NCBI GenBank assembly: GCA_034440635.1
Contig: JAOTON010000977.1
Location: forward strand, 1,775,001 to 1,839,000
Reading direction: 5' to 3'
From: Lepas anatifera
Taxonomy: Eukaryota; Arthropoda; Thecostraca; Lepadidae
DNA: 64,000 nucleotides
Below, in pieces: positions 54,520 through 64,000 of this stretch. A program made the translations under genes and the position numbers. Numbering within the stretch: the first letter of the stretch is position 1; the number at the start of each line of letters is the position of its first letter. The notes below the pieces were generated by a model, which searched no databases, was not told where the DNA came from, and saw nothing but the letters and a program-made list of their open reading frames with translations.

Positions 54520-56996
54520 ACTTTGTGATGAGTGCTGAGATTTGAGATACGACTGGTATAAGGCGCGTTTTTCTTATAAATAATACAGCAAATTTGCATG
54601 TCACAATGTTAGCAAATCCATGAAGGTGTATGTGTTGATATAGCGATGTTTACATGCTGCTGTCTCGTGAAAATTGTTTCAAAAATCGTGCTTATCCCCG
54701 GCTGCACCTTTAGTGGCTGTACGTTCGGAAATTGTTATTTACGGAAACAGCTTCTTTACCTTTGGATGTCAGGGATCTTGTTTATTCTTGTATTCCGTCA
54801 TCGCTGTAGACTGAACGGTAAGCTGTGCGGGTGTGGGGATGCACTTGTATCTTCAGAACGGAATAGTTAACATTACTGAAAAAGGGCCAACAATGAATAA
54901 GTTTTAAGGGAGCACTAAATATAGAAGGCTGTTCCGATGTCTCAATCGGGAAATCAGGAGTCCCAATCAGCATTAAATCAGTGACTTGTGGAGTGCTAGT
55001 AAGTGTACTGAAAGCAACAAATAGTTCGCAGGTTACAATTTCTCTAAAATTTGAAGTGAAACAAAAAGTCATTGATCTGCATCTCTCTACAGTGGTGTGT
55101 GTTTACAAGACTTAACATGTATGTACGTCTCACAATCAAATGCAAAGGATCCGACTGCCATGATTTCTCTGCCGAGTTGGTAGCGACGGAACTGTGGTGC
55201 GTGTGACTGAGCGCGATGTTATTGGGGCTATTCCCACCAGGCATACCTGCTCAATAACAGGGAGTATTTTCGTGGGTGTACAAGAATGCTCTCCACCGAG
55301 CCAGATATGACACGGAAGCCAGATGCCCGCTATGGGAATTGAACCCACGTTAATCCACGCCACCCCAATCTGGAGACAGGCAATGAAGCCAGGGGTCACC
55401 CGGCCCACGGTATTTTTATGTGAAAACTTATAAAGTATGTGTGACCCCTGCAGAGCAATGGAGTGGCGCACATTTAATTCTGCAATGTGTAGTTTCATTG
55501 CCATGGATGTATGAAATACAATTTTGATACGCAGCTACGCTTTTGATGGTCGTTTGTTTGGGATATGGTTTTGTTCCGAACAGTTTTTTACCTTTGGAGG
55601 TGAGGGATTGTGTGCTGTGTGAGCGGGATTTCGTGGTGTAGAGACTTGTGGCTCGCGCGCCCACTTTCCAAGCTGCTGGCCCGGAGTCGAGGCACGGAAG
55701 ATTCTCCATGAGCAAGGAATGGTTGGATCCTAGGAATCACTTCCAACAGGGAAAGACTTGGCGACTGCACCATCTGTCATTGACAGTTGGTGCATCGATA
55801 ATCAACAACTGTTATGTTGGCGTGAGAATACATAGTACAGAGCCCAGTATGAGGCCAAGTAAGGATTGTCTTATAAATACTTTTTTGGCAAAAAGTCGTC
55901 AAGTCTAGCAGGTTTGGGACCCTACCCTGAATCATCATGATAATATGCACCACTGGAGTGTCATAACGGCCCTGTGAAGATAACGGATGGGGCTGTAAAA
56001 AAAACTTCCTACCCTAAACCATTTAGCACAGTTGAACCTCTTAATTTTGCACTGGCGACCACCAAGACAGGCATTGTTCACTCTAAGGGCTCAAAAGGGT
56101 TAATTATAATATTTGCATGGACACACATGTTAGAAGCCGTTGCAATGCTCCTTGTCGGACACTTTTGTTTTGCACGACTGGTTCTGGTGCAACAACGGCC
56201 TTCAGCAAAAGGCCATTACGACGCAAGACACGGGTTTTCAGCTGTTCAGTTCAGAAATAGAAGGGCACTGGTTCCTTGTGGACGAAAATTTGAAGGGCTT
56301 GGGATCATCTAGGATGGGGGACTGGGGGACCAAAAATGGTCCCAGTTTGTATGTAAAAATACTGATTTAGTACAAAAAGAGATTAACGATCTACAAGAAA
56401 GCCAGTATATATGCCGATATTGGTGCATAAAAGTAACTAAATAAATCATAATGATACGATTATTCCCCCTGTTGGTGCACCGATAATCAATAATTGTTAT
56501 GGCGATATATTATTGTTAAGATCACTGACGAACAATAATTTAACTTGAGATGCACACGGGTGCTAGGACAGGCACCATGGGCTCTATCCGCGCCAAAATA
56601 GATGCATTTCCCTATTTTTACACCACATGAAGACAGGAATGAGAATATGTGCCCTTTGACTGAGTAGCGGATATTTATGGGCTTTTTAGTGCTTTTCTAT
56701 CTGATGCAGTTTCTACTCCATTCACTCGGGGCGCTTCAACAGTTAGAGCCGGCTATTCGAGGGCACAGATTAGATAGAAACTAGTGGCCATTTTGTTTCG
56801 TTTTGAGGCAGAAATCACCGAAACACCTCATTTCAACAGTTTTGACGTCCCGGTTATTATATTTCCCATCGTCTAATTCGCCATTATTTTTTTCAATTAC
56901 ACCAATCTCCTCTGCATGGCTTGCTTTGTTATTTTCCTTCTTTGGACATTTGTCATTTTTAGATTGTTTTCTTTGTTACCAAATGGTACATTATAG
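54520..56996. other. Downstream flank; no gene supported
   Basis: No recognised gene and no sure polyadenylation signal. On the minus strand near 55,335-55,360 GGGTTCAATTCCC matches a tRNA B-box without a cloverleaf. A ~25 bp phrase (GGTGCA(T/C)CGATAATCAA) occurs at about 55,789 and 56,475. Confidence 0.4.
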
Positions 56997-57356
56997 CAGA
57001 GCTGCAAAAATTCGGGCTCTCGGGTCATAAAGTGCCCGACAGATTTTAGGGCACGGTATGGTCTTGCGACAGATCTTACAATCTGTGAGAAAAAAATCTT
57101 GAAAGGAAGCAGAAAATATTTTTTGTTCTAAAAACTCAATATTAGAATTGTCACCTCTTTCACTCAACAAGTTTTTCATGAATTTGCACCTCTCCCATAT
57201 CAAGCCAGTGTGCGGCAAGAACCGATGGAAAATCGAGGGCTTATGCACAGAGGGTCTTTTTCGAGGGACTTATGAATCGAGGAACCTTTGAATAGAGGGC
57301 CTTATGTACAGAGGGCCTTTTAAACGTCACCCAGAAAATCCTCTGCTGGAAAAATT

Positions 57357-57430
57357 CCTTCACCGGCCTGTCGGGCCCGATTTGTATTCCATAGCACGCG
57401 ACAGCTTGGCCCGACAGGCCGCCGTGAAGG
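57357..57430. repeat. Inverted repeat inside the hAT element (~20-bp arms)
   Basis: CCTTCACCGGCCTGTCGGGC at 57357-57376 pairs with the complement of GGCCCGACAGGCCGCCGTGAAGG at 57408-57430 (one small bulge), loop about 30 bases. Confidence 0.9.
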
Positions 57431-57492
57431 TAAAGGCGACAGGCAAAACAGTTTTTTCCTTCGTTTCCTTCGTTTGGAAGTGCGCTCAACAC

Positions 57493-57530
57493 TGCCGCAA
57501 GGGCGCTGTTTGACCAGCGCCCTTGCGGCA
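57493..57530. repeat. Perfect 16-bp hairpin inside the hAT element
   Basis: TGCCGCAAGGGCGCTG, loop TTTGAC, then the exact complement. GC-rich and strong; if transcribed it would form a stable RNA stem. Not followed by a T-run, so not an obvious terminator. Confidence 0.95.
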
Positions 57531-57757
57531 AAGCCAGTGTAAAAGATATCTTTGGTTTGAAGAAAAGCAGCCCTGCGGTTTGGTGTGTTGCCTTGTGGAT
57601 ATGGCGGAGGCCAAGGCCCTAGAATCCCGTGGTGTGGTGGAGGCAATACGTTGCAAGGTTGTGTTTTTGATTATTTTTCTCTTGCATTACTTTGGTATAC
57701 ATCTTGAGTAAACTGGCTGAGCCTGGATTTCATCGTCCATAGTTGAAGGGCTGATAA

Positions 57758-57986
57758 ATGGCTCCGATTAAGCTGAAGCCCCTTCCACCGTCCCGTGTCA
57801 AGCTTAAATGTGGATTTGAGGGATGTGGGTATTTTGGCGAGAAACGTTTTTTTAAGGAGCATCAGCGAATCAAGCATTCTGGGCTGCCCTGCAAGTTCAG
57901 GAACAGTGGTTTTGGCCAAGGAGGTCGTTTTGAAGCATGGATCAAACAGCGGGCAGATCAGAACAGTGTGGGGAGAAAACAAAGAA
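57758..57986 (+). CDS. Possible zinc-finger exon inside the hAT element
   Basis: ATG at 57758, 76 codons to a strong donor (AAAGAA|GTAAGT at 57987). Residues 18-40, CGFEGCGYFGEKRFF-KEHQRIKH, form a C-x4-C-x11-H-x4-H finger (C18, C23, H35, H40), slightly short of the classic x12. The region is basic with a further CKF. Without the donor the frame stops at 57994. No downstream exon was identified inside the element. It may be a captured host exon, the DNA-binding N-terminus of a lost transposase, or an alternative first exon for a gene further on. Coding status is plausible but unproven. Confidence 0.5.
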
Positions 57987-59558
57987 GTAAGTGATGTGGT
58001 GTTCGTTGTAATTTCGGCAGCTTAAATTTATTTCCACACAGTATGTTATGCTCACTGTTGATCAATAATTTTAAATGATATTAATAAGGGAAAATGAATT
58101 TTACCAGCAGACTGGTCAAATTAGACTAAAACATTTGATTTTCCCTTCCATCCTCTGTTAAATCCAATGCCTGTTTGTCCAAAATTAACCACAAAAGTTG
58201 CATACCTTCATCAGTGGATTTGTAGATGCCAAAGAAACAAACTCTTCACCTTTCCACATTAATTTGAGTTTTAAGTACCAAACTATTTCTCCTATTTCAT
58301 TTTATTCACTTACCTAAATATGCCTATGATCTATGTCAAGGGGACAAAGATATAACAAAAACACAGCCTAGTGCAACCTTTATTCATTCCCTTTACTCTT
58401 AACTTCCTTGGAAACATGATATTTATTTGACATTTACTATCTAACTGACTTAAGGTTATTTATTAGCCTCATGAACTTCAGATCCTAAACCACGTACCCT
58501 CATGGAAATGAGCACGGAAATGCATGAAAACTTTGAGATAGCCAACAGCTTCAAAATTTAGGATTTTTAATGTAAACATGCATTTAAAGTCATGGAAAGC
58601 TAATATTACATGTTTGTATTCAACTACAAGTAGCCATGATCCTTAAAAACACTTTCAAATATCAAAAGTACCCTCCAATCTTGTTTGTCTGGCCATCAGA
58701 GCAAAATCCATATATAAATTTTGGGGGTTTCTTCCAAATTACCCCTCCCACCTCCAAAAACTGAAATCATGAAAATCTGCAGAAGCTGGCATAAGTAACC
58801 GCATGGTATGGGAACCAGGTCAGCTTTCTTCCATTGCAAACTATATTTTTAAGTATTCTGGGCTGGACTATGTAACATAATAACAAAATATCACTTATTC
58901 TCATTCTAGTCCAGCATTTTTGTCAATGGCGGCTGCAGAGGACTGAAAAGGGGGCTGCTTTTCATGTTATTGTATATTTCCACCTGTGACCTAAATCATC
59001 TGAATTCAAGACTGAGTCTTATTCAAGGCCCAGTCGAGCTGAATTTGACACACACTATTTGTATGCTGTACGTCCACAAATCTCAAATTACATCCAATAA
59101 TAAATTTCCTTTACCAATGGTGACTCCAGAAAATGGGAATTGGTGGTTCGGTATTCAATTTGTTATAGGTTTCTGCCGATAACCTTAATTTCCTGAGCGT
59201 ATCTGATAATTGAAAACCCGAAGAACAGTCTCAGTTCTAGAGTTTTGAAAATTAATAGACTTGTGTCATTCCACTTAGATTTTCCATAGGCGGCTTCAGA
59301 GCACGAAAAATAAGGATATCACACATATAAGGATTAGAGCACAAAAATAAGGATAATGATATCCATTGGTGCCAAACTTGAAGTTTTTTATGCTAATTTT
59401 AGTATTTTCTATTAAGAATGTGGAAAAAGAGTAGGAACATTTTACCAATTGAATGGGTTTTAGACAATTTTAATAGTCCTATCCTAACCATCCGACAGAT
59501 TTGGAGGTTTTTTCGAAAGTGCCGACAGATTTGAGATTTTTGCAGCTCTGCATTATAG

Positions 59559-60977
59559 CAATACTTACAACCTTAAGATGAGAGGCCCCGGAGCGTCTGC
59601 CTCCTGGCCCATAGGTTCCGGGTTCAGGGATGGCGAGTTCTCCGAATTAGTATAACATGATTCCCACAACAAGAAAAAACAGCAGGGCGAAGGCCTCGAC
59701 TCCGCATGACTTAGCAATTGGAGCGTTGTTAAATCCCAACAACTAATAAACCACCTAGTTGCCAAACGACTTGCTGGCCGCAAGCGATTTGAATTGTCTT
59801 AATTCGCCCACCATTTTCCGATACCTGCGGGCGTCAAATCAGTGGGGCGGCGACACCTGGCAGCAGGGTCCCGTTTCACGTCCCTGCCCAGCTGACCGGA
59901 TGGACGCCCCCACCTGCGGGTTTCCGCCGGTCGCACGCCGACAGCCGGCGGGTCGCAGCACTTGCAGGTCTTCCAGCCAGGCCACCATGGGGCAATGTCT
60001 GTGGGGAGACGGTGGCCGAGCCAGCGGCGCGTCGCAGCGGCTCGTCACCGCGTGGCTTCCCCTCTTGCCGGTCTTCAAAACCAGATACCGCGATCCTGTT
60101 AGTGGCCATCACAAAACTGATAAATGCTCGTTTTGGGAGGGCAGATTGTCGCTGCAGCAGAACGTGGAGAGATGCGTGCCGTGTTGGTTAACCCTCAACC
60201 AAGTGGAGAGCACTTCGGGTGAGTGGTCCCAGATCAGTGGAGATGAAACAACCCGTTCTGTTTCGGGTGAATATTTGTAAACGTGAAGAAGCATAGCTAC
60301 CACGTAGATACAAGAAATCTTTACGAGATTCAAGGTCATTTGGGAGCCGGGTCAATACCGCGGCTGCTCCTTGTCAACATATTGTCAGAGGTGCAGAAAG
60401 TATGCTGGTTGTTACAAATATGCCTCATTTGTCACACAGTCTGGAAATTGCAATCGTATGCTTGTATGTTATTTTCAATTTGCTGAATGTCTTTTACCTG
60501 TCTCTCCTTTTTGCGGCAGATACGGTTCAACCGTTCTTCATGCTAACACCCTACGATTACAGCATGAAAGTGCGAAGATTTGTGGGTTTTTTGGAAGATG
60601 TTTTCATTTTTGGAAGGAAAGTTTCCAATTATGGGTGATTGTTCCAGTATTGAGATCATGACTTATTAGAAACTCTGACTACAGTTATCCCCCACTGACA
60701 TGCATTTCCATTTTTTGGAGTTCTATTTATAAATCATTTTCCCATGATTGGGAACGTAGCTATTATTAGGAAAACAGCTATTATTGAGAACGCAGTTATT
60801 GCTGGGAGCGTAGCTACAATTGGGAGTTCTGATCACAGCCCCTCCTCCCTCCCTCCCTCCTCCACTAACCCACTATCCTACATATCAACAAAAGGGATAA
60901 AATGTGAACAATATATTGGGCCATAGACGCGTGGGCGTCGAAAGCGAGGGAATTTAAAACATTTATGACATCGATGA
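59559..60977. other. Intergenic; CpG-rich block at about 59,860-60,060
   Basis: The GC-rich block contains frames on both strands (longest 59759-60280, 173 codons) without a recognisable domain; it could be a promoter or 5' exon of a gene lying beyond. At 59,586-59,640 GAGCGTCTGCCTCCTGG...GGGTTCAGGG resembles a tRNA-derived SINE head. Confidence 0.35.
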
Positions 60978-62081
60978 GCAGTCTCACACAAAACTAGAAA
61001 GATGTCCTCATTTCCTTATACTGGCCAGTGGCCACACTTTAACTCTCGAGTCAGGAAGGGACGCTCAACAAAAATTTGGGACTCGATCCTGTTTGTTTTG
61101 CATTTTTCCCTCATTACTTGCATGGATTTGTACCTAAGTAAATGTGTTGGTAAAGTGTACCTTAGGTAGAATTTTCAAAAACAGCCCAAATGATCAAAAT
61201 TCACCATCCACCCCCGATTATCACCTGAATGGGGCCTGTCCTCCTCCTAGTAAAAAATTCCGAGACAACGACCCTGCATATGCCTTATATTATGTCTATG
61301 GGCCCAATAGGTACAGGTGTATTGAAATTTTCATACCATAGGAAGATCCGGTGTAGTCAAAATCCTACTTCAACTCCATGCAGTACACCAAATTCCCACG
61401 CACATTGCTTTGTCACTGTTGCGCAGTTTGCTTAGATTTTCTGCCCAGCTTTTTTATTATAGTCGTATCTTAGGCTTGCCAGATACCAAACTCAGGGCAC
61501 AAGGGGCCGCTGAATTGAAGATACTAAAACAATAAATGTGATTTTATTAGAGAATCTATGAATGATTAGGCAGAAAACTGCGTAATAAATAATTTGTTTT
61601 ACTGGTAATACCTTCCATATGTTTACAATTATATTGTATTTGAATATAAATTGCCACTCACATTTCAGGTTTCTAGCCGGCTACGTTCTGCAAACTACTG
61701 CCAATCACCACCATTGGGTCGTATGTTAAAATCTGGCAACTTTGACAGTGTGGTATGCATATTGTCTGCAGCGGGGGTTTATCGTTTTGGTAAAAGCTGA
61801 ACATAGTACAGATATTAAATGACTCATGGTGCGCTTCGCATTCGAAGAAAGGAGTTACTGAATTGAAATACTCGCTACACGCTTAATTCTGTACTTCGAA
61901 AACATGTAGCTTGAGTTTAGATCATGGAGTCAGAATCTCTATTTTGTCACAATCACGGACCTTGAATGATGCAAATGTGTCACCAAACCCATTAGTCGAG
62001 TTAGTCAGTTTCTGCACCGCTGTATATCGTTTTGTCAGTATAAGGAAATGAGGACATCTTTCTAGTTTTGTGTGAGACTGC
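60978..62081. mobile_element. 1.1 kb element with perfect 43-bp inverted ends
   Basis: 60978-61020 (starting GCAGTCTCACACAAAACTAG) is the exact reverse complement of 62039-62081. The interior is AT-rich and non-coding. No clear target duplication was found, so the superfamily is unassigned; perfect ends suggest recent activity. Confidence 0.8.
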
Positions 62082-62821
62082 CCATTGACGTTTTACATAT
62101 CTTAAGATAAAGGGCTGCTATATTCCACCTGAATGACTTTGATTGAGCACAATGTGGCTCAGGAGAATCTAAGCAAGGCTTGAGAAAAATACGTAACTCA
62201 CAAACTCACAGCTTGCTCTTCCCATCGAAGGGAAATTCGAGAACCCCCTCTAAAATATAGCATACATACACCCCCACCAGTTTTCATGTATCAATTGTCC
62301 CTAATCAAAATACGCCATCAGTTTCGATACATTCAAGGAACGGAAGCATCCTTCGTTTTTTTTACCAGAAGCAATTTACTTCTAGCAATTATTTACATTC
62401 TATGTTGTACAGGGAAGCAAAATCCACCGGTCAACACACTGTACCTGGGTAAGGCATGGATATTTTCATTTAAATCTAGTGAAACCAACCTTCCACACTG
62501 CAGTTTTTGTCTGATAACCGAACCAGTTTCACAAGCTGACAGAACCCGTTGTTTACATCTGGGTGGGACATGCTCGCGTGGTTCCTCTCTGAATCTATTC
62601 TGATTATAATCTTCTTAAATTATAATATTCGTAAATTTTAAATTATGAGATAATTATCTGATGTTATCCAGAGTTTTTGCAGTTATCTTTGATGTTTGCG
62701 ATGCATACAAACATTGGGTGCATTACAGTTCAACAGAACGTTGTTGCAGCAGTATCCATACAGTACCTGGACGACTATCTTCTTTAATTCCGCTGTCTGT
62801 CATTGTCAATGGTCTCCTCGT
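62082..62821. other. Non-coding
   Basis: AT-rich. One 105-codon frame (62286-62603) resembles nothing known. Confidence 0.4.
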
Positions 62822-62825
62822 TTAA

Positions 62826-63955
62826 CCTTCGCTCAGGTGGGGGTCTTTTAGACCCCCTCGGGTGTTCCAAAGTGAGCGGAAAATGGCGGCACGCAGCGCA
62901 GCCAAACTTAGTCTAGCTGTTCTCTTATCATTTGTAAATATCTTCTGAAAATTTTTATATCAAGGTCATATCAGGTCAGGTCACCAGGCCAGGTGAAGTG
63001 ACCTCACTGTAAAAAATGATTAGGACTGCATAACTAAAAAGAGGGTGAATTGATCATGTTGAAACTCATACGAAATAGCGGGCCCACGAAGAGCTACAAC
63101 ATATTTTCCAGGGTTTTTATATTGATGACCTAAGGTCATGTACGAAGCATGACCTCCCCATTGCAAATGCATGGGGAGAATCACAAAATGAGCTTTTCTC
63201 GGTAAGTATCGATGGAATTATTTTCAAACATCATTTACGACTTGCTCTTAGCCCATTTCTGAAGCTGATACTAAATATGTTGATGTGTGACCTTTCAAAT
63301 GTCACTTTAGGGCAAATAAACATTTTTTCGGTGCTTTACTCTATAAATTTTGATTAAACGAAGATAAAACTTCCATTTTATCACCGAATTGTTTGCATGG
63401 TCAGTACAAGTCAAATGATATACATCATGACTATACCAGGTCAGGTTGAGTCAAACTGTTGACCTGAGTCAGGTCAAATTTTGACTTGGACCTGTCATAG
63501 CAATATTATATATCATTCTATTTGCATTGACGAGATGATTGCAATGGTGCATCAACTACGGCTGCATCTTGCTTACTTTGAAAGTTATTAGCGGAAAAGG
63601 AAACGCCTTTATGCATGGGCGGCTATAGACATTTCCAAGAACATTCCCAATGTTCAGTGACCTGCAGCTCCCTAGGCTTTGACCTGACCAGAAAATCAAT
63701 GGAACCGCAATGAAAGAGCAGCTCCAGAGCTTTCGAATGGTGTTAGAAAAATGTGTCTAGCTATCTTGGCTTCTGAGATAAATGAGATTTTTTTAGTACA
63801 CCTCATGTTAGCAATTAAAATTAGTTCAAACTCGTTATTTTGGGTCTTGAGGTCGGGTCGCTTGATCTTGAATAGGTCATTGATCTGACATGACCTGACC
63901 TAATATATTTGTTCACATGAGTGAAATTGATCAACGATAAGATACTGTCAATTAC
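62826..63955. mobile_element. TTAA-type element, family A-related copy, running to near the window end
   Basis: Begins after TTAA (62822-62825) with CCTTCGCTCAGGTGG and a GGGGGTCTTTTAGACCCCC palindrome, then CAGGTCAGGTCACCAGGCCA, the phrase shared with family A copy 1 at about 15,725. The order of AGGTCA blocks follows copy 1. The right end was not found before the window closes. Confidence 0.7.
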
Positions 63956-64000
63956 CACTTAAACCAACACAGCAGACATCCCTTGGGGGGTGGGCCCCCC
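63956..64000. repeat. Partial copy of the 29.7-kb palindrome arm
   Basis: CACTTAAACCAACACAGCAG is identical to 29734-29753; after it the sequence diverges into a G/C-run. The window ends inside it. Confidence 0.75.

Larger units (their letters stand above)
56997..59550. mobile_element. hAT-type element, 2,554 bp, perfect 8-bp target duplication
   Basis: Ends are CAGAGCTGCAAAAAT and its exact complement ATTTTTGCAGCTCTG. The flanking 8 bp are CATTATAG on both sides (56989-56996 and 59551-59558). An 8-bp duplication and CAG-starting inverted termini are the hAT signature. A GACAGATTT-type motif repeats near both ends (57,037; 59,494; 59,524). No hAT transposase or dimerisation domain was found, so it is non-autonomous. 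It encloses two strong hairpins and a short zinc-finger frame. Confidence 0.88.

Overview
This is nuclear DNA of an invertebrate animal, most likely an arthropod and perhaps a crustacean. The host genes are spliced and of animal type: an M13 (neprilysin-family) membrane protein and a RASSF9/10-type scaffold. The M13 gene has a roughly 17 kb intron. The rest is dominated by eukaryotic transposons: a Penelope-like element, L1/Tx1-like and CR1/L2-like LINEs, hAT-type and TTAA-type elements. The species cannot be named from the sequence alone; a barnacle-like crustacean is only a guess.

Layout. About 0-2.6 kb is unannotatable. A decayed Penelope-like retroelement (2.67-6.53 kb) has 53-bp perfect inverted ends and an (AT)n tract on each side. 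A CpG-rich segment near 11.0-11.3 kb precedes one long coding exon (11,535-13,019) for a RASSF9/10-like protein. From 13.7 to 24.3 kb the DNA is transposon debris: a minus-strand LINE split by a TTAA element, degenerate 22-26 bp arrays, two opposed copies of a ~1 kb TTAA element, and a three-level nest (A contains B contains C). A 6.3 kb segment (24,681-30,988) has hAT-like ends and carries a ~20 bp minisatellite, a dead CR1-like LINE and an 85-bp perfect palindrome.

From 33.1 to 54.5 kb lies an M13 gene on the plus strand. I see four coding exons, the first with a membrane anchor. The residues that make M13 proteins zinc peptidases are replaced: HExxH reads RELAT, the ENxxD region is not conserved, and the C-terminal His/Arg are lost. 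This looks like a catalytically dead neprilysin-like protein. Its first large intron (35.0-51.8 kb) holds a 3.3 kb degenerate array that flips strand, a LINE scrap and a ~2.9 kb fold-back element. Past the gene is a 2.55 kb hAT-type element with a perfect 8-bp duplication (CATTATAG) that encloses a possible zinc-finger exon. Then come a 1.1 kb element with 43-bp perfect inverted ends and a further TTAA-family copy running to the window end.

Themes for follow-up: (1) a family of TTAA-flanked elements and a fold-back element packed with AGGTCA half-sites in DR0, DR1 and DR4 arrangement, which could distribute nuclear-receptor sites; (2) the pseudo-peptidase; (3) hAT-type elements carrying unusual cargo; (4) a hairpin module shared by the Penelope-like element ends and an 85-bp palindrome. 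All functional statements are inferences from sequence reading; no database search was run.
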